Shown: piece by piece, positions 10,945 through 22,350 of the stretch
Layout of the letters: every line of letters begins with the position of its first letter
How positions within the stretch are numbered: the first letter of the stretch is position 1
Assembly: GCF_021155775.2 (NCBI RefSeq)
Contig: NC_060234.1
Span: forward strand, 35,337,026 to 35,401,025
From: Neodiprion pinetum
Taxonomy: Eukaryota > Arthropoda > Insecta > Hymenoptera > Diprionidae
Reading direction: 5' to 3'
DNA: 64,000 nucleotides
Translations under genes and position numbers: made by a program
Notes under the pieces: model-generated
Seen by the model: only the letters and a program-made list of their open reading frames with translations
What the model was told of the DNA's origin: nothing
The model's database searches: none

Positions 10945-10948
10945 CAGT
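10945..10948. other. Target-site duplication, right copy (CAGT)
   Basis: This is an exact copy of 6508-6511 at the other end of the element. The undisturbed duplication supports a single recent insertion without later rearrangement. Confidence 0.9.
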
Positions 10949-11071
10949 CAAACGAAATATGACTACCGACAGTGCTTCGCCTTGCGCGGTTATAGATGCG
11001 GGTGAATATCTGAGCAGGAGCATAAGTACGAACGTTACTTTATTCTGAAATGTCTTTATTTTCTTATTCTT

Positions 11072-11105
11072 CCTTTTTTTTTTTGTTTTTTTTTGTTTTT
11101 TTTTT
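11072..11105. repeat. T-rich tract with regular G interruptions
   Basis: Runs of 9-12 T are separated by single G. It could be the decayed poly(A) tail of a minus-strand retroposon or simple slippage. No flanking element was recognised. Confidence 0.6.
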
Positions 11106-14100
11106 CTCGATCTGATAATAATATTTTCAAACATTATGCAAACAGCCGGCAACCGACTCGAAAATACTTTTTCAACGATTTTCCTAGAGTCGCGTTCCGC
11201 GCTTTCGTTCCATTTCCGGTGCTTGAAAAAAAGGAAAAATTTCTGAATCACCTTCGTCGACGGTAAACGTGATAAAATCCCCGCGTCTCCCACTGCGTAT
11301 CGTACTTATATACGTACTGCGAAGTTGAATGGATTCAATGGGTAAAATAGTGGCTCATCCCGCGCCTGCAGCTGCGGGTCGTGATCCGCATCCGGAAGCC
11401 AAAATCGTCACAGGTACGCACATTTCGGCGAAATATTTAGCGCGCGAGTTCCATAAGCCGGGCTTGCCTCGTGCAAATTTAAAGTAATAGAGCAATTAAT
11501 CCTCCGCTAGTACGTATATCTGGTACGTCGCTAGGCCGTATATACATAAATAAGCAAAGTGAGTGAATTATGAGGAAATGCGGGGGCGGCGGCCAGCATT
11601 TATTACCAGTTCCCATGTCACGCCTCGGCCTCGATGCGTTGCATTGCGTTGCATCTACGTAGATGTACGCGGACAAACGGTGGATCAATGAACGTCTAGG
11701 CAACGGCAAAACAAATAGGCATTGTGTCTGGGAATGGCGGAGGTATTCAACCTGATCCGCCAACGCAGAAAGGCCATGCAAATTCCGTCGTCTAGTCTCG
11801 TATCGTTTCATTACACTCTCCAGTTACAACGCGGCGTAATATACGTACAAGTTTTTCCATTTTGCGCAAGCAATTCAGTCGCCTTTTTTGGACCAGGAAT
11901 TATGCAGAACGTGTTCTCTGAGTGAAATCGTTAATAAAAAGGCACGAGACGGTCCCGTCATTTTTTCATTCGACTGCTTTTCGGAATCGAATGTGGGGAT
12001 TTTTTCGTCAAAGGTGTTTGCTTGAATATAGAATCGACGATCTTAAAAATGAATTGCGATTGATCGGAGTACCGCGGTCGATAGTCGAACCTGCCTATAC
12101 CTATCATCCTCGAGCATTATTATTATATTCCCTGTCATCACGGACGGAACCCGGATACTTGGAATGGGAAAAGTTTTTGATTAAAACTTTCAGACTACTA
12201 GGCAAACGGCAGGACGAAAAAAAAGTCTAATAATGAAAAAAAAAATATATCTACCATTGAAAATCGTCTTTCCCGACACCTGGGTGAAGCTTCGTACACC
12301 TCGGACTGCGGTTCGTTGTGATAAAATGGTATAAAAAAAGAACTTCTGACAAATTGCACCACCTGAATAATTTGTATAATCGTAGAAATGGTGAAGGTGT
12401 AAAAATAAAAGAAGTATTTTCCAAAATTTTGCGTTTCGTGATTCGGCTTATATTTCGTTACAATAAATTCCGGTCGTTTCATTGTCCTTGTGATGAATAT
12501 CGTTTCGTGATTGCAACGCATAAATAACAAGGCAACTCGAAATTCCCAAGGGGCCGCGAAGACTCGTTAGTCACGAACATTTTTACTTTCTTTACTCGAG
12601 TTATCTACTGTATTTATGAGTACGCGAAAATTCCAAAACGTCTTCATTAATCTGAGAATATAACCAGACATACTCAGACTTGGAAAACAAGTTTTTCGTT
12701 TTTTTTCCACACCTTTTTCTCTCTTCGTTCTTTATAATTTGCCGTGAAAACGCGCCGACCGTTGGATCTCGCAGGTAAATAATCGAGAAGCAAAATTCTT
12801 ATCAACTCAATTTCTACTTCCTCCTCATCGTTTCCCTCGTTGACATTCGCCAAATTACAAGAATCTACCAGCCGTACGCGGCCGATCGAATCGAAAGTAT
12901 TATACCTGCGTACTCGTATATATCCTCGAGGTAGTAGGTAGGTTAGGTAAGTCCTGGCGAGAAGTTTCCGCCGGAAAAGTAAACCCGGTGCACAAATCTC
13001 TAGAAAAGCCGAGTGTAATCCGATTTTATGGTGATGGAGGTGCGATATACCGACCCTGAGTACCGCTGCTTAAGTGCGCGGCCACGGTCCCATTTTCCGT
13101 TCGTTTCGTCCTCGATAGTATACCTGACCTTATAGACGAGGCTCGCGATAACGCTAATCCGTTGAAAGTCAGCGAGTCGGCAAAAATTGCGTAAATTCAT
13201 TTCTCGTCGAATTTAAAGAAAACACACCGTGTACCAACCAGAGATTGGAAAACCTGTTCAATGAATATTTCACGGGACGTTGGTGAAAATCGGATGCGAA
13301 TTCGAATGTAAGATTATTAAAGCACCGAAGTAAGCGCGAGATAACGCGCCGGGTTATTGTTAACCCGCTTTATTAATAGCCTCGACGAAATCCTGCGGGG
13401 GAGGAGTCGAGTTTATAGTTTCAATTCGCGGCCGAAACTATATTCAGAATTCGGATAACTCAGAACACCGCGGGTTCATTACCAACGCGAGTCATTGAGC
13501 ATACTCACTGGCTGTGTGTCGAATTATTCGAATAACGCGGCAGCCTTCGGCACGGACTACGATCGTTTTCGTTTCATGGTCGATTTTCCGCCCTTTGGTT
13601 ATTTCCCATAATTAATGTGTCGGGTCTATGTGTATCCGCCCCCGGCCGGAATTCGAATGGCGCATTGAATCAATTTCGGTGATTATAGTTATGCGATGCG
13701 GTATAATACGCGCATCGGTTCGCTAGCCGAAAGAGGGTGGAGTATTTCACCAATTGGCTGATGGAGTGAGACGTGATTTCCATGTGCTTGGAGGCCAGCG
13801 ATGCATCTGCGCGAGCGATGAGTTGACGAATCGAAACGAACCTAAACAGTCGAAAGGCTTGCCGTGATTCAACTGATTTACGTCAAAAGCCGGCTTCGGA
13901 ATCCGCTTAGTCCTTCGACCATGATTTTTACCCACCCCGTTGGCGTTCGTCCAACCCTCTGAAAGTATCTGCAACTCAGGAATTTTCCCTCACGGATAAT
14001 CGAGAGGTCCAAGACTTTATCTCGCCGTTTAGGTATCTACGCCTAACGCATATTATTACTACTTTTCGATTTAACTCGACTTGTTTTGTCAGATGTTTGC

Positions 14101-16873
14101 TACCTGGATTGCCACTCAAGTTTCTTACACTAATTAGCCAAAAAAGTTTCAATCGAAACGAAGTAATCAGCGCTAATGTCACGGAATAATGAATTGTGTG
14201 CGAAACGTCGTTTCAAAGAATCGTCTATCGGTGAAGAAATCGCCAGCTCGGAACTCTGACGTCCGTGTTGACACTGACTTTTTGCAAAATTCTTGACAAT
14301 TGATGTTGAACCACAACCGCGGTTACACAGCGAAAGAAAAACTAATGGCCAAAAATAAATTTTCACTCGAAAATTAACTTTCCGTTTAATCAACAGAGAC
14401 TGTCGAGCGAAACGAGTTGTTGGCGTTATTATAATAATATAACCAGCGAAAACAATCATCGTGAAAATATTATGAGAGTACCTACTGAACCGCCGCGCCG
14501 CGACGACGAATTCCTTCGAATATTTTCACGAGAGAGTAAACGTTTATTCAAACCAGAAGTAAGTGTTGAATGTGATTGTTTGACAAACCGATGGCTGTGA
14601 AATTGAATTGCTCTGCGGTATCCGGAGGTTAAATTACGCTTTAACGAGATGAATCAGACGCTCAATATTTCAAACGGGCCTCGCGGATAGCGTTAAGTCG
14701 ATGGTCAACTTCGTTTTCTTTATATTTTCCTACCCCGATGACGTCATGCTGCAAATAAATACTCCATTCCGGTCGAAGAGTAAGGTAGTAAAATATTTCG
14801 TAAAAATTTTCACAACCCATGGCGTGTCGCGTTTCAATTCTACGGGATTCTTGAGTTCCTGGAGGAAATTTTCATCGTTGGTCAAATTTCCCGATTACGG
14901 TTACAACCGGTTGTTTATCTTAGCCCTAAATTGAGATAGCTTCAAGTTTGAAGCCGCTGTTCTACCCAATTAACTACATCCTCCCTACGCCTAATTCCAG
15001 TGCAAAGTTTCCACCCTGATAATTCTGTCCGCGTTTGTGTTATATTCAAACGGTTTATACCCGATTCGTTACGACATGTTTAACGTGCGTTGTGAGTTGT
15101 GAGTTGTGAGTTCGATCAGCCCGCGCGATTCTTTGAAATCGCGGTATAATTAGACGGATACAAAGGAATGATTCTGCTTACGACGCGGGGCGCATTATTT
15201 GCATGCATATAATTACAACCAAGAGCTTTTGATGCCGCACTCTCTTCCACTGTAAGAAAGTTTAATTATTTTTCATTCAAAGAAACCTCTGCGTCGGTTT
15301 TTCAGACTCGACGAACCGTCTCGAGATTCTTTCATTGTGATCAACCTGTGTCTAGCAAAATAATATCAGTCCGTATTTGTATACTCTCGACTTGGATTGT
15401 TGCCACCTTATCGATATTTCGTGCAAGACCGATTTTCGTGTAACACAAAGCTATTGGGATCGAGGAGATTGTTCCGGGGAAAAGCTTACACTATTCGCGA
15501 CAAAATTGATCGCGAATCGACCGAAGGGATGGTCTTTAAACAGCCCCCGAGTGAATCAAGCAATCGGCTGAGTTTAATAATGATCAACAATGCAGGCATT
15601 GAACAGCGACGAAAGCTGAGACAATGAGGCTCCCCAAGATTAAGGTATAGGTACTCGTTTCCCCGCCGCACACACAATAGGCTAGAATTTTATGACAGTT
15701 ACGTAATGATAATAATATTTCCAGACGACGTTGGCGGTGTGGAGGTCGCAATATAATGAGGAACGGATATAACGAGCCCATCGCAGCTTGCGTCGATGTT
15801 ATAGTCTGTGATGCTTCGCCGCGACGCTATTGTCCTATATAAATTCAATTAACGATCTCTCAAAGGTTCATTTATTTGGTAACGATAAAATTTAGGGCGA
15901 CTTATCGCGTGGAGGTAATCGAAAAATATTCTCCGATTGATTTACGCTTTTCATGATCCCGAGTCGAAATTCAGACTCGTGTGCGCTTGCAAGTCCTACG
16001 TTTGGTAGGACGAAGTAAAACTTCCGGAGGACTAACTTGGGGTTGCAAAGAGAACCTTTAGGTTCAAACTAGGGCATTTTTAAAAACCCTACAGGTCCTT
16101 TACCATAGAATGTACAATTTCAGTAATTGAATATTAAGATCAATGCTTCGGAAAATTTTATGAAAAAAATACTCATTAGTTTGGTAATAATTAATGCAAT
16201 TCAAAATCGTTTTTAATAATCTGACAATTATTAATTTTGTTATTTCATTTTTCGGTTGATTGAAAATCCTAGGTTTGGGGCATTATTTGTTATTTTGGTA
16301 TTTTGGTATTTGGTATAATAGGACGTTAACCTCCACAAGGGATTCAACTACGAACAATATAGTTCTCTGGAAGGTTCTGAATATGGCGCGAGTACCAAAA
16401 AGTACTAAATAAGGCTCCGCTTAGTATCTGCAGGCTTAATTTCGACTCGAGGTCTGTCTTACCGGAAAAGAGAGAATATATTTAATTCCTGCAGGTGGAT
16501 TGACCGGGACACGTCAAAGCGAGGAGTCCTCAATCCACAGCAGCGTAAACTTGCAAGATGTTCTTACAATTATAATAGTAACAAGCATACCAGAAGTCTC
16601 TGCGTCAGCGGTGTCCTGCAATCTGACCCACGTCTCCCTAAAACTTTGCAGAACAACCCTTCTGGTAAACACGGGGGGAAATCTGACCCGTTGCCATTAT
16701 ACTTAGTTCCGAGCGATTTCGGACCGTTGACCGTGTACAGAGAGCAGAGGTGAAGGTCGAATTCGGAATTGAAAAGGACGAATTGTAGGAGATTCACGGA
16801 GTTTAACATCATCTTTACCATTTCAACAATAGGTGGAGTGGTCAAGTCGAGAGCGGATCGCTCGAAACCACCT

Positions 16874-16899
16874 GAAGAAGAAGAAGCAGAAGAAGAAGG
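16874..16899. repeat. (GAA)n microsatellite, interrupted
   Basis: About eight GAA units carry one GCA interruption. The overlapping frames on both strands only read the repeat as Glu or Ser/Leu runs and are not evidence of a gene. Confidence 0.75.
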
Positions 16900-17790
16900 A
16901 TGTGAATGGAGAAGGGAAGATTGGAATCGAAGATACGCAGAGAAGCACACCGTGAAAATGAAAAGCATAGGGGAACTTGGAGAAAAGTATACGTGTATAT
17001 ACGGTGCTGGAAACAACGAGACAAAGTGTGCCGACCATAACCATGAATCCTCGGGGGTTGAAACAACCCCGCTTGTGTCTCGCTGCATATTATCTGTCTC
17101 TCTCTGCAGGCTGCACACGCGGCCCCGAAGAATTTACTCCCAGTTCGCAATGAAATGAACGGTTGTAACGTGCATACGACGCATTTCACCTTGCGTTACA
17201 CACGCTCATAATCGCGCGTTTGCAGTGGACGTGTTTCTGCCAATTCGCGTTTCTGCTGATTCGCCCGTCCAGCCTAGATTGGTTCGACGAAATACGCTCC
17301 TCTGGACTTTCTATCAATTTGTCAAGGCTCCTGATCCCGCATCCTCCCGTGATTGCTGCAGGATCCCGCTGCGCTGGACAGCCGGACGTCCGGTGACATC
17401 TTGCCAGGATTAACGTTTAAATACGTAGTCGCGTCACGTGTGGTGGAGACGGAGGCAAGGGCGGTTGTAACTATCGGGCAATCGAATTGTACTTTCGACT
17501 TGCAAGTCGTGCAAGCTGATTGTTAAGCGACTCTTCGGTCTCCGCGCGCAATGATTTATTGCTGCACGAGGATAAAATGGTTTTTAGATTATCCTAAGTT
17601 TCGTGATAATATCTTTACACAAGACTCGACCGAATGAATTACTGCTGAAATTTTCAAAAGTATTATCTGCCAAACTACTTGAGAATTTGAGGTCATGGTA
17701 TAATTTTAATCATCGTTAAATTTAATGATTGTACATGGCATTCGGAGTTTTCTACGTGGTAGGGCAACTGTCCTGGAGTAATGCAGTTTT

Positions 17791-20700
17791 TCACGTCCGT
17801 CTCTTGATCCCGATCGTGATTGGCTCTACTGGTAGCAATACAACTTCGAATTTTATTCGGATATCTTTTATCTGTACGATTTTATCGTGGGTCAAAACAT
17901 ATCTTCGGAGAAGCGTTGCTACGAGTGTTTTCGCTAGCAGCATGGCATATTTCTGGGCTGAAAATTGAATGAATCGATAAATTCTTCTCACCCTTGTTCA
18001 GAGCCTGCAATTCGAACAAGCTGAAAAATTCTTTCCGAATGATCAATATAACATTTTGCATGCCTGATAGCATTGCTAATTAAATCAGCAGACTTTACGA
18101 CGATACTTTAGAATTTTGCCTTTGTGCGAGCTGCATCACCGTTAATTTCGAAGCATCGTGGCTTGGGATTGTAGCCAACATTACTGTTTGTCTTACCTAT
18201 ACAATTCCTTGGACCACCACCGAACGGTATGTACGAGCATTGCGGTTGCTTCGCAAAATTTTCAGGCAAGAATCTATCCGGATCAAACTTGAGTGGGTCG
18301 AGCCAGTATTTCTCGCTTCTCTGCACTCCCAGGATGTTGAGTACCATTGTACTTCCCTTAGGCAAACTGCGTCCACCTGCAACATCATTAATTGTCACAC
18401 GAGTAAGCCGAGCTTCGTGTACATTGGACTGTGCAAATAAAGAAGCGGGAACTTGAATGAGAATACGAAACGAAGATTCGCAAACCTATGTCCAAGTCCT
18501 CAGATACCTCCCGAACAATAAGAGGCACGGCTGGAAACAGGCGCAGAGTTTCTTTAATCACTCGTTCCAGGTAAGTCATGCGTGCTATCGCTTCTTGAGT
18601 GACGTTCAATTGTGCATCGCCATTACCGTCTCCGTATATTTCACAAAGCTCCTCGTAAACTTTTTCCTGATGTAATGTCAGAAACCAGTGATTTAACAGT
18701 GACTCGGAAGAATTCGTATGTCAATGGTCAGAAATCGTCGAGAAAAAGTAAAAGTTCGCGTACGCCAAGTCTAGTGTGAATATATATATATACCTGTACA
18801 CATGGGTGGGATGCCAACATTAACATGACAAAGCCAATTGTATCGGACGTTGAAAGACTTCCCTGAAATGAAAATAAAAAAGTAATGAACGGCACCAATG
18901 ATGTATTAATTATGATTTGGGTGTCGATTCTACTTTTGATATAATGTAGATTCATGGGGAAAACGAGAAAAGTGTCAATTGAGCTTGCGAATCTTGAAAA
19001 AAAATTACGTTTTGAGCTGGAACAGTCTTTGTAAGACAAACTACTATAGCCCGACTAAGAAATGAATACTCCATAAAGACTCATGCGGAAGTATGCAATA
19101 ATGTGACGCTTACGGTAGCCATGAATGTATGGACCTGGTCACGAATCTCTTCATCGGTCAGTATTTTTGTGTGCTCTGATAATTTGATTATGTGGTCCAG
19201 GAATGCTTCGCGTCGTGTCGCCGTATTATCTGTGCGAAAATAAATCGATTACTTCACAACTGAATGGATATATGAACTTGATCACGATATTGGTCGTGCT
19301 ACAATCCAAATAATTCCAATCCTAAACATGAATTGGTCGGTGCTTACTTACATCGATCGTCTTCGGCATCTTCGTTGCTTTCCCGATTACCACGCTCGAG
19401 TAGCTGTTTCTTTTTCGTCGAGATTAACTGTGGCGAGAAAGTGGATGTCAATAATTTTTATTCAAACTACTTGTTCTGCGTTGAGGATAACCGTTCGTGT
19501 ATTTGCCTGGGTGGCGTAAAGACTCTACATTCTACCATTAAGAATTTCTTCACCAAATTGCATTTCATAGAAAAAGTACATGCAGTGATAATACTATAAA
19601 TAATCGAAAACTTAATATTCACCTTTTCGGTGAAGTCATGCATGAACTTTATGTATTTCTGCTGGTCTTTGCCAAGTTTCGTACGGTAAAAAATAAAGTC
19701 CGGGTGTATCCACGGACTGAATCCTCTTCGGACTATACCAGCCGTTACTCTGCGAATGTGAATTGTGCTAATCCGTAACTGCGGTAGATTACTCGAACAA
19801 AGTAATAGGAAGAATGTAGACTGGCCCCATTGGACCGAAGATTCGATCAACTTACTTGCGGAATGCCTTGACATAGGGATTATTCTCTCCCGCATATGCA
19901 TCCAATTTCACACCCATTACAGTCTCTGCGACAGGAAATTGACATTAAACAGAAATGCAAGTCGATTAATTATTAGGGAATAGTGCACGTCACCCAAAGT
20001 CGACTTACTGCAGAGACTGCCCATCGTGCACCGCGAAAAGTAATTGGATACTTCAAATTCTGGTCCATTCAATTCACACTCCATTTGGTCCGCCACCATC
20101 ACCGATTCGGCGACAAATATTTCGAGAAAGGACTTCAGAATTGTTGGACCAAAGGTTGGCTGGATGAGCTTCCGGTGCACCTGCCATGTCGAGTCTGAAA
20201 TAGAGGTTACCTTCGCATATGCAATTGTCGATGAATGATTTCTTAAATCCAAACAACAATTCAAGTACACATAACAGACGACGTCGAGTCACTGTACGTT
20301 ACAGTACAACTTACAGGGAGCGGTCACTAATCCTGAACCGATCCAGGGTCGAGCGAAGTCGAACAAACTGCCTTTTTCAACAGTCTTCGAGCCGAAAAGT
20401 GCCAACTGAAACGACACGTCGACATATATCGCGATTCCTCCTCCTTTTGAATTATAACATTAAACTTTGTCACCTTCAATTGTTCAGGATCGGTTGTTAC
20501 GAAAAATAACAAGTTGCCTATTGACACCCGAAAAGGTGACGAATAAATTTTGTCGGCTTCCAGAACTTTGTTCATGATGTCTGTAACAACACAGGAGACG
20601 GAGCATCTTATTTACACGTGATAATTTTGCGGGTAAAATGAAATCCCAACACTCACGTTCACTGTCTCCAATGAAAATATGGGCGTTGCCTATGATTGGC

Positions 20701-20834
20701 AAGCATGGCGGTCCCTCAAATTCGGAAGTACGATCAAGGGATGCTCTTATTTTTCCCAGCCTCCCTACGATTTTCATTATCGCGTACAATGCGACACACG
20801 CGACAAAACAAAGGGTCAGTGCAAAACGATCCAT
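17791..20834 (-). CDS. Cytochrome P450, CYP4-like, 12 exons, complete
   Basis: Exons on the minus strand are 20834-20657, 20580-20474, 20405-20315, 20194-20009, 19925-19856, 19749-19623, 19427-19352, 19229-19114, 18862-18794, 18666-18486, 18376-18197 and 17957-17791. All junctions are GT/AG, all phases agree, and they total 1548 bp (515 residues plus stop). Visible parts are an N-terminal membrane anchor (about 4-27), a Pro-rich hinge G-P-P-C-L-P with I-I-G-N, C-helix W-Q-V-H-R-K (129-134), K-helix E-T-L-R (379-382), P-D-R-F (433-436) and heme loop P-F-G-G-G-P-R-N-C with Cys459. It should be an ER-bound monooxygenase, substrate unknown. Oddities: the I-helix reads A-T-G-S-L-S-T (316-322) where CYP4 enzymes have F-E-G-H-D-T-T, and Ala461 replaces the usual Gly after the heme Cys. 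The upstream in-frame GTG at 20846 is not a start; the ATG at 20834 is. The donor after exon 2 (GTGACA) is weak. Confidence 0.94.
18778..18793. repeat. (TA)n run in a P450 intron
   Basis: The repeat starts at the donor of the intron after exon 9 (GTATATATATA), so the splice donor is itself part of the microsatellite. Length change could affect splicing, which is inference. Confidence 0.6.
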
Positions 20835-20852
20835 TTTGCAATTCACGAGCTA

Positions 20853-20895
20853 CTATAAAAAAGTTGAAAAGCTGATGCGTATTATTATTATTGTT

Positions 20896-20988
<93 letters not shown>

Positions 20989-21008
20989 ATTACTTCAGGA
21001 AGCCTTAC
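20853..21008 (-). other. Probable 5'UTR intron of the P450 gene
   Basis: On the minus strand a good donor (GGAG then GTAAGG, exon end at 21009) and an acceptor (TTTTTTATAG, exon restart at 20852) lie 18 bp before the ATG at 20834. The intron would be 156 bp, of which about 110 bp is trinucleotide repeat. The non-coding first exon would lie just above 21009. This is inferred from splice signals only. Confidence 0.5.
20881..20991. repeat. (GTT)n microsatellite, about 35 units
   Basis: Four ATT units are followed by a near-perfect run of GTT (AAC on the gene strand) that ends in ATT. It is the longest simple repeat in the window, and it lies within 60 bp of the P450 start codon, in the probable 5'UTR intron. 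The poly-Val and poly-Thr frames across it are artefacts. Confidence 0.95.
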
Positions 21009-21753
21009 CTCCGCCAAGATAAAGATGATGTCAAAATTCCCAGAGACTCCGTGGACCAATTTTCACCGTGAGAAGAAGCCACTATCAAGATCTTAAACTT
21101 TCAAAATATTGCTCTGAAAGAAAACCCAAATCAATCTTCGTTATACCGCATCGTGTGAACCTCGTTTCTAAAAAAAATTCATGCGATATTTTGCATAAAT
21201 TCGTCAATTCGAAAAAGCTCCGTCAATATCTTGAGATCATGACAATTACTTGAAAACACTTCTTTCGTCCAGCTTAATTTTTTACGGGGAATTTGCGTGT
21301 GAAAATATACAAGGAAGCAATATATTACTTACCATCAGGACAGTTTCAATGGATTATCTTCACTTGAAAATGTTCACTGTTTTGTCGGAAAAGACTTTGT
21401 CGGTTGAAATAGATTGAAGTTTTTTTTCTTCTATCGGCTAAACAACGCGAGTAAACTCATTTCTGGAAGCTAAATACCTCTTGCATCGACCAAGTAACGC
21501 GATGTGAGATTCGACTCTTATAACGAGCCTGACCAGTTTCAATCGAGGTGATGGAGTTGAACCGTTAGATTCAGGCACTCCTTCCATACGGAACGGCGCG
21601 AAAGGCTATGCTGTCGTAAAGGCGTACCTTGGCCTCTGTGACGTAGATCCCACGTGATGATTTTCATGATAATTATAAAGAATGCACCGCGTATTCCCTA
21701 CCTAAAGAATGCACAGAATATGTCCACCGCTGTGCAAACGAGATAGAGCATGC

Positions 21754-21974
21754 CTATCGCTGTCTCTTTATAAGACCGCTTTGACTGAATATCTCATCGA
21801 CATAGCTCAAACAAGACACGTCCACGTCTCTATATCGATGGTGAGTCTTGAGCCAGAATAGCGTACGCCGTGATTGATTCAGCCTTGCTACTGCCAGACG
21901 GGTGCTTCTCGCTTTTCTTGCTTTAACTTGGTCAAGATCGGCGGGCGCCGACCACGCCAGGTTCGTTAAAAAGA
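21754..21974 (-). CDS. Possible terminal exon of an unknown small protein
   Basis: A consensus acceptor (ATATTTTCAG) at 21975-21984 opens a 72-codon frame ending in TAG at 21754. Its first residues are hydrophobic and end A-W-S-A-P-A, like the end of a signal peptide. The rest is Arg/Lys-rich with a single Cys. The frame has no ATG, so a first exon would be needed; the nearest plausible one (near 22820) does not match in phase. I do not recognise the protein and it may be chance. Confidence 0.18.
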
Positions 21975-22300
21975 CTGAAAATATTATCACAATTTGTACC
22001 CTCTCACGATGAAGTTCGATATTTGACAAATTTTGTACGTTTCCAGATTTTGAGATCTTACATTTGAGCCCTCTATCAATGCGATCGATACACGAAGAGC
22101 CGAAATATACCAATCGTAAGATTTCCAATATCGTCGAAACCGTCAATTCGATGAAGAATTTTCGTTCTTATTCAGACGGCAAGACTAGATATATGACGTA
22201 CGATTGAACTGTGTGAAGGAAAATCTTGACCACAATAATCTAAACGTTCGGAGAAATTCTTGGATACGTAGGTCAGGGAACGTCGAAAAACAGACACCAG

Positions 22301-22350
22301 TTTTTTTTTATCCAACGTTTCGGCCCGTTCTATGGACCCTCCTCAGGGAA
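22301..22350 (-). mobile_element. Penelope-like retroelement fragment with hammerhead-like core
   Basis: On the minus strand C-T-G-A-G-G-A (22346-22340) is followed by GGTCC (22338-22334), a 7-base loop, GGGCC (22326-22322) and GAAAC (22321-22317). That is the layout of a hammerhead ribozyme core with stem II. The motif ATCCAACGTTTCGGCC then CCTCAGGG is, from memory, typical of Penelope-like element termini. One unpaired base in stem II and no convincing stem I suggest a decayed copy. No reverse-transcriptase frame was seen nearby. Confidence 0.45.

Larger units (their letters stand above)
10949..17790. other. Non-coding stretch between retroelement and P450
   Basis: No recognisable gene was found. 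Contents are a T-rich tract (11072-11105), a small GTGAGTT tandem near 15090, a 7-bp stem-loop at 15993-16011, a GAA tract at 16874-16899 and otherwise AT-rich unique-looking sequence. A 52-codon frame beginning at the ATG in 'ggattcaatgg' near 11329 is open to about 11485, but nothing supports it as a gene. Part of this region is the 3' flank of the minus-strand P450 gene. Confidence 0.55.

Noticed and set aside
11329..11485. Short 52-codon plus-strand frame starting ATGGATTCAATGGG
   Set aside because: It is too short, has no homology I recognise, and a possible GTACGC donor inside it leads to no evident exon.
12926..12948. let-7-like string GAGGTAGTAGGT
   Set aside because: The rest of the mature sequence does not match let-7 and no complementary star arm lies within 100 bases.
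12940..12956. Telomere-like TTAGG words
   Set aside because: Only one or two units occur (GTAGGTAGGTTAGGTAAG), not a telomeric array.
20835..20846. Four extra N-terminal codons for the P450 from an upstream GTG
   Set aside because: GTG is not a normal nuclear start in animals; the in-frame ATG at 20834 precedes the membrane anchor directly.
20638..21096. Poly-Val (plus) and poly-Thr (minus) frames
   Set aside because: They only read through the GTT/AAC microsatellite.
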